This document shows positions 20,030-30,219 of a DNA stretch of 64,000 nt, one piece after another. The position numbers and the translations under genes are program-made. The notes beneath the pieces were generated by a model, which saw nothing but the letters and a program-made list of their open reading frames with translations, was not told where the DNA came from and searched no databases. How positions within the stretch are numbered: the stretch's first letter is position 1; every line of letters begins with the position of its first letter. Source of the DNA: Paraniabella ginsengisoli (GTDB lineage Bacteria; Bacteroidota; Bacteroidia; Chitinophagales; Chitinophagaceae); NCBI RefSeq assembly GCF_022513635.1, contig NZ_JAKWBL010000001.1:1736001-1800000 (forward strand). The letters run 5' to 3'.

Positions 20030-20154
20030 GCCGGGATTTAATTTTATGTTGAATAAGCGAACAGATTCGAAGCGTTAAGTATCATCATTATTATAATCGA
20101 AATATAGTTCTATAAAGCCTTTGTGAATATTATCTTTGATTTTAAATCCATGTT

Positions 20155-21366
20155 ATGAAGTTATTTTATTTGTTTTTAATTGTAACCATATTAAGCGGTT
20201 TTACCGGGCACTTGAATGAAAAAGATCCGAAAGCGCAGGCATCAATTACTACCGGTGCTGATCAAACTAATTTATATGTGGATTATCTGAAAGGTAAAAG
20301 GGTAGCGGTTATGGCAAATCCTACAACCATTATCGGTAAGAAACATTTGGTAGATAGCCTTCAGTCTTTGGGTATAAATATTGTAAAAGTATTTGGACCA
20401 GAACATGGCTTTCGCGGTAACGCCAGTGCTGGTGTAAAAGTAAAGGATGAAAAAGATCGAGAGACGGGTATTCCAATAATATCACTGTATGGTGGTAAGA
20501 ACAAACCCAGCAAACAGGATATGGCTGATATAGATGTGCTGATTTATGACTTGCAGGATGTGGGTGTACGTTTTTATACAAATATCAATGCATTGTCCCG
20601 TTTGATGGAAGCTTGCTCCGAAAGCGACAAAGAAATGCTGATACTGGATCGCCCTAATCCTAATGCTTACCTGATTGATGGGCCTGTATTGGATATGAAA
20701 TATAAATCGGGTATTGGAATGTTCCCATTGCCAATGTCGCATGGTTTGACGGTCGCTGAGTTTGCACAAATGGCCAACGGCGAAGGCTGGCTAACTAATA
20801 AAGTGAAATGCAAATTGAAGATTATAAAAGTTGCCAATTATACGCATGATATGCCTTATGTGTTGCCGGTAAAGCCATCACCAAATTTAAATACGCAGCA
20901 GGCAATTATGCTTTATCCGTCTACTTGTATGTTTGAGGGGATTTATTTGAATCATGGCCGTGGTACGCAATTTCCATTTACCGTTCTTGGTAGTCCCGAA
21001 CTTAAAGGGAAATATTCATTTTCTTTCACGCCGCGCTCCATTAAAGGCATGTCAGAAACGCCTATTTTTATGAACCAGGTTTGTTATGGTTTGGATTTAC
21101 GTAATTATGATGTGGAGCAATTGCGCAAGAGCGGAAAGATTAATTTGAAATGGATTATGGAATTGTATAAAGCGCATCCTCATAAAGAAAAATTTTTCAA
21201 TTCGAAATTAAGTAAGGAGATGAATAATATTGAAATACAGATCGGCTCTGGTTTATTTCGCCAACAAATCATTGATGGTAAATCTGAAGCAGAAATACGT
21301 GCGTCGTGGGAGCCAGGGCTGAGTGAATATAAAAAGATGCGTAAGAAATATTTACTTTATCCTTAA
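20155..21366 (+). CDS. NamZ-type exo-beta-N-acetylmuramidase (DUF1343)
   Basis: 403 residues. After an N-terminal signal sequence (MKLFYLFLIVTILSGFTG), the DUF1343 catalytic domain shows GPEHGFRG, YDLQDVGVRFYTNI, LDRPNPNAYLIDGP and LPMSHGLTVAEFA, then a C-terminal part with LYPSTCMFEGIYLNHGRGTQFPF. The family founder NamZ releases N-acetylmuramic acid from the non-reducing end of peptidoglycan fragments, so a role in cell-wall recycling or scavenging outside the cytoplasm is likely. The Cys and Glu near CMFEGIYLNHGRGT are family-conserved. Intact and full length. Confidence 0.9.
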   Translation: MKLFYLFLIVTILSGFTGHLNEKDPKAQASITTGADQTNLYVDYLKGKRVAVMANPTTIIGKKHLVDSLQSLGINIVKVFGPEHGFRGNASAGVKVKDEKDRETGIPIISLYGGKNKPSKQDMADIDVLIYDLQDVGVRFYTNINALSRLMEACSESDKEMLILDRPNPNAYLIDGPVLDMKYKSGIGMFPLPMSHGLTVAEFAQMANGEGWLTNKVKCKLKIIKVANYTHDMPYVLPVKPSPNLNTQQAIMLYPSTCMFEGIYLNHGRGTQFPFTVLGSPELKGKYSFSFTPRSIKGMSETPIFMNQVCYGLDLRNYDVEQLRKSGKINLKWIMELYKAHPHKEKFFNSKLSKEMNNIEIQIGSGLFRQQIIDGKSEAEIRASWEPGLSEYKKMRKKYLLYP

Positions 21367-21375
21367 GGGCGGATC

Positions 21376-22740
21376 TTATTTCCATATCACTTTTCCTTTC
21401 CATTTATTGCTGCGCATATACAGCCATGCCAAAATGAATGTTACAAACCAGTAAATGAATTCACTGGCCCAGGCCATAACAAGCGATAATTGTAAGACTT
21501 CAAGTACTATATAAATATAGATAGTGTAGACAATGATAGATACAATTTCTATTCTTAAATTAACTTTAGTATTACCCGTTCCGGTAATGCTGTTAAGCCA
21601 CACAACGGCTATTGACATCATTACAAGGCAAACAGAAATAGTTCGTACTACCGGTATGGCATCAGCAATAAAACTTTCATCAACACCATAAATACTTAGA
21701 AAAATTCTTGGAAAAAGATTGAGCGTGAGGCATAATATGGCAATTGTAAAAACGCTTAGCCTTACGATTTTCTTAATAAGATATAAAACATCATCCTGAC
21801 GGTTTTGCCCGATAATATTACTTACCATCATATTAGTTGTATTGGCGTAAGACCAGGTAAAAATACCAAAGACGGCAAAAATATTTCGCATAGTGTTACT
21901 TATCGCCAGCTTTCTTTCTCCGTGATGTTCTATCAATACATAGAATAATAACCAAGAGCTTACACTTAATACAAATTGTAATACCAAAGGTAGTGACTGA
22001 TGAAAGATGACCTTGATCGTTTGTGCGTCAATTGATTTATGAGTGAATAAAGAAAATCTGCTTACAAAACCTTTTCTAAAGATTATCGAGAATACGATTA
22101 TGGCGCCAGTAATTTCTGCCAGTATAGATGCATATGCAGCTCCATTAAAACCTAGTGCGGGAAAGCCTAGCTTTCCAAATATTAGCGTGTAGTCAAAAAA
22201 TATGTTGACGAGAGCCTCTGCAATAAATCCAAATTTTAAGTATTTACTATTGTTGCTGCCAACTAAAAGTGCATTCCCCATTTGAAAGATATACAGAAAT
22301 GGCAGTCCCCAAGCTCTTATTTTTAAAAAAGAAACAGCCTCATTCAGAACCACAGAACTTTTCAGTACCGAGGATAAAAAAACTTCAACAAGCAAATAGT
22401 TAATTCCTATAATGAAGAAAGAAAATAATAATGCTATATAGATCGATTGTAAGAAAAGGCGACCTATTTCCTTAGGCCTGTTTTCTCCTGCCCGTCTGGC
22501 GATCAAAGCCTGTAAACCACTGTTAAGGCCATTTCCTACGAGTGCAAATACTAAATAATATACACCAGCTATGCCGGCTGTTCCTAATTCAGATTCTCCT
22601 AAGTGACTCAAAAATACCGTGTTGGCAATGAAGTTCAGCTGAGGTATCATCATTGCTAATGCAATAGGTGCAGCAATCTTAAGAATTTGCCTGTTGCTGA
22701 TACCTACCTGTAAGTTTTCCAATTGGTTTGTGGCTATCAT
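21376..22740 (-). CDS. MATE family efflux transporter (second copy)
   Basis: About 454 residues with twelve membrane segments; the first helix reads ILKIAAPIALAMMIPQLNFIANTVFLSHLGESELG and the second half starts VIFHQSLPLVLQFVLSVSSWLLFYVLIEHHGE, as in DinF/NorM-like MATE exporters. It is intact, unlike the MATE gene at 12006. An in-frame ATG at 22794 would add 18 residues with no family match, so 22740 (MIATNQLENLQVGIS) is preferred. The substrate is unknown; it is convergent with the NamZ gene, only 9 nt apart. Confidence 0.88.
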   Translation of the reverse strand: MIATNQLENLQVGISNRQILKIAAPIALAMMIPQLNFIANTVFLSHLGESELGTAGIAGVYYLVFALVGNGLNSGLQALIARRAGENRPKEIGRLFLQSIYIALLFSFFIIGINYLLVEVFLSSVLKSSVVLNEAVSFLKIRAWGLPFLYIFQMGNALLVGSNNSKYLKFGFIAEALVNIFFDYTLIFGKLGFPALGFNGAAYASILAEITGAIIVFSIIFRKGFVSRFSLFTHKSIDAQTIKVIFHQSLPLVLQFVLSVSSWLLFYVLIEHHGERKLAISNTMRNIFAVFGIFTWSYANTTNMMVSNIIGQNRQDDVLYLIKKIVRLSVFTIAILCLTLNLFPRIFLSIYGVDESFIADAIPVVRTISVCLVMMSIAVVWLNSITGTGNTKVNLRIEIVSIIVYTIYIYIVLEVLQLSLVMAWASEFIYWFVTFILAWLYMRSNKWKGKVIWK

Positions 22741-22961
22741 AAAAAAGAAACGGATGTCAAAAGTCGTGAATCCATTGTTAATATTCGTATTCAATATTCA
22801 ATTTTAAATATGATATTTGTCGTTGTGCTAAACCAGTACTTAATTTGCCTGGTTAGGTAGTTTATCAGCCATGCCATATTATAAAATATAGCAGAATTGA
22901 TTAGCTGGATCATACAAAGCTGAATCCAACAAAAAGTAAAAGAAATTAAAGAATAGTTATT

Positions 22962-23783
22962 TTGCAAGAACAGTTTAATATTTCAACACAAGAAGAGGTC
23001 GTTCCTCAGGAAACCCATCTGGCCATACAGGTTGGCGGAAATTATATGAGTTTCTGTATTTATAGTCCCGATGAAAAACGGTTACTACAACTTAAAAGGT
23101 ACGGATTGAAAAGTTTGTCCACCGAAAATCTGGATGAAATAATTGCTCGAAATCTAATGCTGCAAGGTAGCTTTGAAAGGATAGTAACGGCTTTGGATTT
23201 TGGCTTTAACACATTATTGCCCGCTGAAATGGATGATGCAGACACAACAGCTCTAATGTATTTAGAGCATGCAGATCAACAAGATCACGTAATTACAGAG
23301 CGGATCCCTAAAAGAGATATAACTAATATTTATACAGTACCTCCCAACGTATTGACATGGATGGTGGGCAACTTTCCGTCATCAGCGTATTTGCATGCGC
23401 ATACTGTACAAATAGCATCTGTTACTAATGCCCCGGAAACAGGGTTGTTGAAAGTAAATTTTTCTGAAAGCATGTTTACTGTTGTGGCATTTAAAAATGA
23501 CACGATATTATTGGCAAAGACTTATCAATATAAGTCGCCGGCGGATGTGGTTTTTTATCTGCTTAAAATATGCGAAGTGTTTGGTTTTGTTCAGCAGCAG
23601 GTTGCTTTGCAATTATCGGGCTTGATTGATGTTAGTTCCAGGTTATATAAAGAGATATATGACTATTTTCTTGACACATCTCTGAAGCAGGCAGATTGGA
23701 TTGATAACACCTCTGAAACACCATCACATTATTTCACTTCACTTAATGAATTAGCGGTATGCGAATTATTTCAGGAAGTTTAG
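22962..23783 (+). CDS. DUF3822 family protein
   Basis: 273-residue protein of the DUF3822 family, which occurs in Bacteroidota almost always upstream of rsmD, as here: the two genes overlap by 25 nt, showing translational coupling. The fold resembles actin/FtsA-like proteins: THLAIQVGGNYMSFCIY and the two similar halves suggest a duplicated ribonuclease H-like domain. Function is unknown; the gene position hints at a link with rRNA methylation or CoA synthesis (coaD often follows), but coaD is not present here. TTG 22962 is the best start, since the first in-frame ATG would remove the conserved first strand. Confidence 0.85.
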   Translation: MQEQFNISTQEEVVPQETHLAIQVGGNYMSFCIYSPDEKRLLQLKRYGLKSLSTENLDEIIARNLMLQGSFERIVTALDFGFNTLLPAEMDDADTTALMYLEHADQQDHVITERIPKRDITNIYTVPPNVLTWMVGNFPSSAYLHAHTVQIASVTNAPETGLLKVNFSESMFTVVAFKNDTILLAKTYQYKSPADVVFYLLKICEVFGFVQQQVALQLSGLIDVSSRLYKEIYDYFLDTSLKQADWIDNTSETPSHYFTSLNELAVCELFQEV

Positions 23784-24304
23784 GTGGCCGTAGAATACAT
23801 CCGCCTGGGAAAATGCCTTACACACGCCCGACGACGGATGTGGCAAAAGAAGGATTGTTCAATACTTTGCAGCATCGGATCGACTTTGAAGGCATGAAAA
23901 CACTTGATCTTTTCGGTGGTACGGGAAGTATTAGTTATGAGCTGTCGAGTAGGGGAGCAGAAGATCTGACCATTGTCGAAAAAGATCATCAGATGTTTGA
24001 TTTTATTAAAAAAACGGCTACGGCATTAAAGATCGAAAACATCCGGTTTATAAAAATGGATGTTTTTAAATTCCTTCAAGGGCATCATCAACAATACGAT
24101 TTTATTTTTGCTGGGCCGCCCTATGCGCTAACAGAAATTGATGAATTGCCTCGAATAATTGTGAAGCAAAATCTTTTAGCGCCCGATGGATTGTTTGTGC
24201 TGGAACATACACCCAGGAACGATTACAAGGAATTCGAAAAATACAGTTTTGAAAAGAATTACGGCACCACTATTTTTTCGGTTTTTAGTAACCCAGCTCC
24301 ATAA
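23759..24304 (+). CDS. rsmD: 16S rRNA (guanine(966)-N2)-methyltransferase RsmD
   Basis: Methylates G966 of 16S rRNA during 30S assembly. It starts MRIISGSLGGRRIHPPGKMPYTRPTTDVAKEGLFN, the conserved RsmD N-terminus; motif I is LDLFGGTGSISYE. Motif IV, usually D/N-PP-Y/F, reads AGPPYAL here, so the first residue is Gly instead of Asp. Length 181, as expected. Overlaps the DUF3822 gene by 25 nt. Intact. Confidence 0.93.
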   Translation: MRIISGSLGGRRIHPPGKMPYTRPTTDVAKEGLFNTLQHRIDFEGMKTLDLFGGTGSISYELSSRGAEDLTIVEKDHQMFDFIKKTATALKIENIRFIKMDVFKFLQGHHQQYDFIFAGPPYALTEIDELPRIIVKQNLLAPDGLFVLEHTPRNDYKEFEKYSFEKNYGTTIFSVFSNPAP

Positions 24305-24424
24305 AGAGTGAATGAGTAACAGGTTGATAAGTTGAAAGAATAATTAGCCAATGTGATGATGTGATAATGGTTTCAGGGTTAAACGTTGAATATTGAGCAT
24401 TGATTGTTGAATATTGATTATTTA

Positions 24425-24467
24425 TAATTCCTGTAATCCTTATAATCCTACAAATCGTGGTTCAGAC
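24425..24467 (-). repeat. Dispersed intergenic repeat, family D, copy 2
   Basis: On the minus strand: GTCTGAACCACGATTTGTAGG followed by ATTATAAGGATTACAGG. It matches the copy at 10404-10448. Confidence 0.6.
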
Positions 24468-24469
24468 AA

Positions 24470-24535
24470 TAACGAAGAATATGTAGGATGAGCTATATTC
24501 CACAAATAAACTGTGCGACGCAACGAAGCTGCTAT
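24470..24535 (-). repeat. Dispersed intergenic repeat, family B, copy 4
   Basis: Minus strand: GTTGCGTCGCACAG, then a diverged middle, then AGCTCATCCTACATATTCTTCG. The flanks match copies 2 and 6. Confidence 0.65.
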
Positions 24536-24629
24536 CTGTTTATTGCTTGTTTAATAAAGTTTCTTATTTATAATTTCTATTACTTTTGATAATGAACCAA
24601 ATAAAATTCCCTTTTAGGGGTTAGGGTAT

Positions 24630-25199
24630 ATGAAAAAATCAGAAGCCAGAAAAATATTCACAGAAAAGCGAAAGACAGCAACCGAGCAACAGAGAAACAA
24701 ATGGGATGACCTGATCCTCATCCGTTTTCAAACTTTACCGATACCAGATCTTAATGTTTTATTTACTTATGCGGCAATGGAAACAGAAGTAAATACAGAT
24801 GCGATTGTTGATTATTTACATTTTCGAAACCCTGCATTACAAGTAGCTTATCCTGTTTGTGATTTTGATACATATACCATGCAGGCGATTGCTTCAACTA
24901 TCGATACGCCGTTTATCAAAAACAGATACGGAACACCTGAGCCACGAATGGACAATGCGGAAGTCATGCCATCACAATCTATTGATGTTGTTATTATTCC
25001 TCTGCTATGTTTCGATAAAGATGGTTATAGAGTGGGTTATGGTAAGGGCTTTTATGATAAATTCCTTGCAGATACGCGTGAGGATGTTATAAAAATCGGG
25101 TTAAGCTACTATGAACCAATTGATAAAATTGAAGATCGCAGCGAATTTGACGTACCTTTAAACTATTGTGTCACTCCCGAAAGGACGTATGAGTTTTAG
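24630..25199 (+). CDS. 5-formyltetrahydrofolate cyclo-ligase
   Basis: Converts 5-formyl-THF to 5,10-methenyl-THF with ATP (MTHFS/YgfA family). The N-terminus KKSEARKIFTEKRKT supplies the basic substrate-binding region, and the family hallmark GYRVGYGKGFYDKFL lies at residues 133-147 with PLLCFDKD just before. Length 189, typical. Its end overlaps the start of lpxK by 11 nt, so the two form an operon. Intact. Confidence 0.93.
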   Translation: MKKSEARKIFTEKRKTATEQQRNKWDDLILIRFQTLPIPDLNVLFTYAAMETEVNTDAIVDYLHFRNPALQVAYPVCDFDTYTMQAIASTIDTPFIKNRYGTPEPRMDNAEVMPSQSIDVVIIPLLCFDKDGYRVGYGKGFYDKFLADTREDVIKIGLSYYEPIDKIEDRSEFDVPLNYCVTPERTYEF

Positions 25200-26258
25200 C
25201 GATATAATAAAGAAGAAACATTTTTTATTGATTCCGTTTTCCTGGTTGTATAAATTTGGTGTTTACATATATCACAAATTATACGATCTCGGCTTACTTA
25301 AATCATACAAGCCTTCAATACCCACCATTTGTGTAGGCAATTTGTCTGTAGGTGGAACTGGTAAGTCGCCGATGGTTGAGTATATTGTATCGTTGTTAAC
25401 CAGTAAATATTGCGTGGGGGTTATTAGCAGAGGTTATCGCAGAAAAACAAAAGGTTATGTATTGGCAAATGCTGATACAACGGCCAATGATATTGGAGAT
25501 GAACCCATGCAGTTTCATCAAAAATTTCCTGATGTTTGCATTGCCGTTGGCGAGAAACGAGCAGAAGCGATAGCAAAGTTGCTTCAACAAAAAAAGGAAA
25601 CCGATATTATTGTTTTAGATGATGCGTTTCAGCATCGAGCTGTTACTGCAGATTTGAATATTCTTCTTACCGAATACACAAATCCTTTTCCCAACGACTG
25701 GTATTTGCCTGCAGGATCACTTCGTGATCTTAAGTCCAACTATAAGCGTGCTCATATTATTGTGATAACAAAATGTGATCCTAATCTTTCAAAACCAGGA
25801 AAAGATAAAATGATACAATCCATTAAACCTTTCTCTTATCAGAAGATTTTTTTGCTTCTATCGATTACGGTATCCCCTATAATATTTTTACTGGTGTTCG
25901 CTCGGGTCTGGAAGATTTAGGCCAAATAGTGTTGGTTACAGGAATCGCCAATCCGCAACCCTTAATAGATTATTTAAAAAGCAGGCATAATGTTGTGGCG
26001 TATCTGACATTTCCTGATCATCACAATTTTTCTGAAACGGATATTGGCGATATATTAGAAACATATCATAGCAGTTCTCTTCATAATTATACCATTTTAA
26101 CAACTGAAAAAGATGCTATGCGGTTAAGAGAATGGCCGAAATTGGCTGCCATTCCAGTGTTCGCGCTGCCGATAGCGCATCGAATTTTATTTGGAGAAAA
26201 AGTTATTTTGAGGAAAGTATATACAAAGTATTTAAAGACATATAAAAAGTACAATTAG
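25189..26258 (+). CDS. lpxK: Tetraacyldisaccharide 4'-kinase LpxK (one frameshift)
   Basis: Phosphorylates the 4'-position of the lipid A precursor at the inner membrane, showing the organism makes lipopolysaccharide. The N-terminal membrane helix is LLIPFSWLYKFGVYIYHKLY; Walker A is GNLSVGGTGKSP; VISRGYRRKTKG, IGDEPMQFHQKFP and VLDDAFQHR are all family blocks. The T7 run at 25847-25853 has lost one base; restored it reads QKIFFASIDYGIPYN and continues to FPDHHNFSETDI and TTEKDAMRL. Repaired length about 356 residues. ATG 25189 overlaps the end of the preceding gene. Confidence 0.95.
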
Positions 26259-26362
26259 AACGCTAAATTCTTCTTAATCAGATTTGTTATAAGAGCATGG
26301 CAAGAATGTTGATATATAATAATTTGCAGATTAAAAAATGCTGTAGATATAAAAACTAAGGA

Positions 26363-28353
26363 ATGAGTAAAAGTAATAAACCCAGAAAAAGGACCAAAGA
26401 ACAAAAGCAGACGAAACGTACTAAGCGTGACGAAGAAAATACACTAAAAGGACGTTTAGATGTGACAAGATCAGGCCGTGGCTTTGTAATTGTAGAAGGA
26501 TTGGAGGAAGATGTAATGATTGCTCCGGATGGATTAAAAAATGCCATGGACGGTGATACGGTGCGAGTAAAGTTGATAAGTGGCTATGAAGGAAGGCCAA
26601 AGGGCAAGATAACAGAGATTGTACAAAGAAAGCGGACGGAATTTATAGGCAAAGTACAGATGAATAAAAGTTTTGCCTTTATTCTTGGAGATAGAGAAAA
26701 AATATACCTGATTTATACGTTGGGGAAGAAAACCTTAATGGCGCCAAAGATGGTGAGACTGTTGTAGCCCGTATTCTTGAATGGGGTGGCGAAGGGAAGA
26801 AACCTTCGGCTACCATTGTTTCGGTAATGAGCGGAGATGATGCTGCGGATGAAGCTATGAAAAGCATCATGCTTGAAAATGGCTTTGCGCTTAGTTTTTC
26901 GGATGACGCACTTGAAACAGCTGCCAGGATACCAGAAGAAATCACGAAAGAAAATATAAGTAAAAGAAAAGACGTTCGTGGTGTACTAACGTTTACAATT
27001 GATCCGGCTGATGCCAAAGACTTTGATGATGCGATTTCATATCGCAAATTGAAAAACGGTAATCATGAAATTGGTGTGCACATCGCCGATGTGAGCCATT
27101 TTGTGACGCCAGGTAATGCTTTGGATGACGAAGCTTACCAAAGAGCCACTTCCGTTTATTTACCGGACAGGGTAAATCCGATGTTACCCGAACATATTTC
27201 CAATGTGCTTTGTTCATTAAGACCTGATGAAGATAAACTTTGCTTTTCGGCTATTTTCCAGATAACAGATAAAGCAGAAGTAAAGCAATATTGGCTGGGC
27301 AAAACGGTAATTCATTCTAATAGAAGATATACCTACGAAGAAGCACAGGAAATTATAGAAACAGGCGAGGGTGATCATGCTGAAGTAATAAAAACAGTAA
27401 ATGAAATTTCGCAAACTTTTCGTAAATACAGGTTTGACGAAGGTGCTATCAATTTTAATTCAACCGAAGTTCGTTTTAAGTTGGATGAGAAAGGGAACCC
27501 TATTGGCATCGTTTTAAAAGAAAGCAAAGAAGCGCACCAGCTCATTGAAGAATTAATGTTGCTGGCCAACCGTTATGTAGCGCGCCATGTTTCAAAAGTT
27601 AAGATCAATAATAAATCGATACCTTTTCCATACCGTATTCACGATACGCCAGACGAGGAAAAGCTAAAACCTTTTATAGCTTTTGCAAATAAGTTCGGAT
27701 ATAAGTTTGATATATCAAGCGCCGAAGCAATCGCCGCTTCTTTCAATAAATTATTAAAAGATGTAAAAGGCCGTCCGGAAGAAGCTGTGTTGCAGCAACT
27801 GGGCATTCGAACAATGGCCAAAGCAAAATATACAGAAAGCAATGTAGGACATTACGGGCTTGGTTTTGAGCATTATTGTCATTTTACTTCTCCTATCCGT
27901 CGATATCCGGATGTGATGGTACACCGTATTTTACAAGATATACTTGAAGATAATGTTAAGATAGATAAACGAATGGAGGAAAAGTGTAAACATTGTAGTG
28001 AAAGAGAACGGGCAGCCATGGATAGTGAGCGTTCTGCTAACAAATACAAGCAGGTGCAATACATGAGCAATTATGTTGGAGAGGAGTTTGATGCGATCGT
28101 AAGTGGTGTTTCTAAGTTTGGTTTTTGGGCTGAAACTGTGGATCATCTTTGCGAAGGATTGATTTCTATTACCAGTCTCGCTGAACATGATAGTTTTAAA
28201 CACTTGGAAAGTGACTATGCTTTAATTGGGCATCGCACTGGAAAGAAATTTACAATGGGAGACAAGTTGCGTATCCGTGTAGTATCGGCAAATTTGGAAA
28301 AAAGACAACTGGATTATGAGTGGGTGGGGGAAGTTGAAAAGTTGAAAGATTGA
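26363..28353 (+). CDS. rnr: Ribonuclease R (one frameshift)
   Basis: Processive 3'-5' exoribonuclease able to degrade structured RNA. A basic N-terminus (SKSNKPRKRTKEQKQTKRTKR) is followed by a cold-shock-like domain, then the RNB catalytic domain with the Asp cluster in TIDPADAKDFDDAIS and the block FTSPIRRYPDVMVHRIL, and a C-terminal S1 domain (GEEFDAIVSGVSKFGFWAE). One C is missing near 26707; restored it reads EKIYPDLYVGEENLNGAKDGETVVARI. Repaired length about 663 residues. It lacks the long N-terminal helix-turn-helix region of E. coli RNase R, usual in this phylum. Confidence 0.95.
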
Positions 28354-28410
28354 CGAGTTGATGAAGAAAGCGAGTGGAGAAATGACCAGTGCGAGAAGGA
28401 AGGATTTAAA

Positions 28411-28445
28411 GTTTGACATAATCTTTAAAATCATGGTTCAGAGTT
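28411..28445 (-). repeat. Dispersed intergenic repeat, family D, copy 3 (diverged)
   Basis: Minus strand: CTCTGAACCATGATTTTAAAG followed by ATTATGTC, a weaker match to the copies at 10404 and 24425. Confidence 0.4.
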
Positions 28446-28463
28446 CCTAATATTATAAGAGAA

Positions 28464-29282
28464 ATGAGTAATGAGGTTTCGATAAATCAATTAATAAGTA
28501 AGTATGAAGATTTGCTTATTAATTATAAAAAAAATGTTGCGGGAAAGTTTGCAGCAGATGATTTGTTTGAATATAATGAAATATTATTCGCTGCCCATTC
28601 ATGCGCTATCGAAGGGAACTCTTTTTCCGTCAATGACACTAAAGAATTGAAAGAACATGGCTTGAAGTTAAAGTTGCACAATAAATCCATGTTGGAAGCT
28701 TACGAAATTTTGGATCATTTCAAAGCATACGAGTTTGTTTTTACTCAGCTTCATTTGCCTTTATCCGAAGAATTGCTGATTCAGGTACATTCCATTCTTC
28801 TGGAAAATACGATCCGTTATACCAAAAATTATGAACCGGGTGAGTACACCAAAACCCAAATGGCTGCGGGGGATACTATTTTTCCAGATCATGAAACAAG
28901 TATCAAAAACCTGCCTCAGTTAATGTTTCAAACTCAACAGGCAATAGAAGAAAATAAAATTCATCCTTTAATAGTTAGTGCAAAATTTCATAAATACTTT
29001 ATCTATCTTCATCCTTTCCCCGATGGTAATGGTCGCATCGCAAGAATGTTCTCTAATTTTATTTTGGCTAAGTTCAACCATCCTATATTAATCATTACAA
29101 ATGATCAAAAAGAGCTATATATTGAAGTATTGAAGTTTTCTCATAAGCATAATGACATGGATATAATGGCTACGTTTTTTATTAACACTTCCATAAAGAG
29201 AATGGAAAACGAACTTCAGGAGATTGATTTTACCAATTCTGCATCAAGATCAAAGGGAGGAACGCTTGGTTTTGTATTTTGA
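28464..29282 (+). CDS. Fic-domain protein (probable AMP transferase)
   Basis: 272 residues. The Fic core HPFPDGNGRIAR (near 187-198) contains the catalytic His and the phosphate-binding GNGR; these enzymes usually transfer AMP to protein hydroxyls. An N-terminal inhibitory-helix motif, S-x3-E-G-N in HSCAIEGNSF, is present, so this is a class II, self-inhibited Fic protein. It lacks the winged-helix C-terminus of some relatives. No antitoxin gene is adjacent, in keeping with built-in inhibition. The target is unknown. Intact; ATG 28464. Confidence 0.92.
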   Translation: MSNEVSINQLISKYEDLLINYKKNVAGKFAADDLFEYNEILFAAHSCAIEGNSFSVNDTKELKEHGLKLKLHNKSMLEAYEILDHFKAYEFVFTQLHLPLSEELLIQVHSILLENTIRYTKNYEPGEYTKTQMAAGDTIFPDHETSIKNLPQLMFQTQQAIEENKIHPLIVSAKFHKYFIYLHPFPDGNGRIARMFSNFILAKFNHPILIITNDQKELYIEVLKFSHKHNDMDIMATFFINTSIKRMENELQEIDFTNSASRSKGGTLGFVF

Positions 29283-29378
29283 TAAAAGGAAGAAAAATAT
29301 TTTCAAAAAAACAGCATTTTCTGTCCAATTCTGTTAAGGTCAATTGTTATACTATTTTAAACAATTAAACTTTTAAGA

Positions 29379-29846
29379 ATGGAACAAAGAATCAACTTCT
29401 TCCAAAAAGGAAGAAACGCAATGCAGTCACTTTCTGCAATTGCTGCCCATCTTGGTAAATCGGATATTCAAAAGAACATATTACATCTTATCTACTATCG
29501 GGTATCGCAAATAAACGGCTGCGCTTACTGCCTTGATATGCATTCTAAAGATTTGCTGGCAACAGGCGAAACAGCGCAAAGGCTTTTAGTGCTGGATGCA
29601 TGGAGAGAAGCACCTTTTTATTCGGATAAAGAACGAGCTGCTTTAGCTTGGGCAGAAGCACTTACGCAGTTAAAAGGTGGATTAGTGGCGGAAGAAATAT
29701 ATACTGACGTCAAAAATCATTTTTCCGAAGAGGAGATTATTGATCTTACACTTGCGATTACAACCATCAACACTTATAATCGTTTTAATATTGCCTTTGG
29801 CGCCGCTGTTGGAACGTACAAGGTTGGGCAATTCGCTTTAAACTAA
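29379..29846 (+). CDS. AhpD-like carboxymuconolactone decarboxylase family protein
   Basis: 155 residues of the alkylhydroperoxidase/CMD family. The redox pair is CAYC in QINGCAYCLDMHSKDLLATGE, near residue 50, with the conserved His three residues after. Such proteins act as peroxidase partners or oxidative-stress enzymes. It begins the cassette with the YCII protein and the ECF42 sigma factor, with 31 nt to the next gene, and is probably controlled by that sigma factor. Intact. Confidence 0.9.
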   Translation: MEQRINFFQKGRNAMQSLSAIAAHLGKSDIQKNILHLIYYRVSQINGCAYCLDMHSKDLLATGETAQRLLVLDAWREAPFYSDKERAALAWAEALTQLKGGLVAEEIYTDVKNHFSEEEIIDLTLAITTINTYNRFNIAFGAAVGTYKVGQFALN

Positions 29847-29877
29847 AATAGTTTTTTTCAATTTTAAAATTTTAACC

Positions 29878-30219
29878 ATGAACGATTTTTTATTCATATT
29901 CAGAAGAGATGAAAACGACATTCCTAAGCTTTCACCCGAGCAAATGCAGGAAGATACTCAAAAGTGGATTGATTGGATCGGTGGAATTGCTGCTCAAAAT
30001 AAGCTCAATAACCGTGGTAACAGATTGGAGAGAACTGGTAAAGTTGTTAAGGCTGACAATATGATTACTGATGGGCCTTATATGGAATTGAAAGAAGCAA
30101 TTGGCGGATATATAGTTGTTACAGCAGAATCACTTGATGAGGCAGCAGAACTTGCAAAAGGATGCCCCATTTTTAACTATAAGGGCAATGTAGAAGTTAG
30201 AGAAATTAAAGCTATGTAA
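29878..30219 (+). CDS. YCII-related (DGPF) protein
   Basis: 113 residues of the YCII/DGPF family; the DGPF motif appears as DGPYMELKEAIGGY. These small proteins are the regular genomic partner of ECF42 sigma factors and were named for that motif; their biochemical role is unknown. The stop overlaps the start of the sigma gene by 1 nt, a sign of translational coupling. Intact. Confidence 0.9.
   Translation: MNDFLFIFRRDENDIPKLSPEQMQEDTQKWIDWIGGIAAQNKLNNRGNRLERTGKVVKADNMITDGPYMELKEAIGGYIVVTAESLDEAAELAKGCPIFNYKGNVEVREIKAM

Larger units (their letters stand above)
24305..24629. other. Repeat-filled intergenic region before fau
   Basis: 325 nt without a gene. 24305-24424 is low-complexity sequence with TTGAATATTGA-type short repeats. 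It is followed by a family D repeat (24425-24467) and a family B repeat (24470-24535), both reversed. 24540-24629 is AT-rich and should contain the fau promoter; a clear TANNTTTG box is not seen, though TACTTTTG at about 24581-24588 is a candidate. Confidence 0.6.

Noticed and set aside
28464..29282. Fic toxin with an adjacent antitoxin gene
   Set aside because: No small antitoxin gene lies next to it, and the inhibitory S-x3-E-G-N motif is inside the protein itself.
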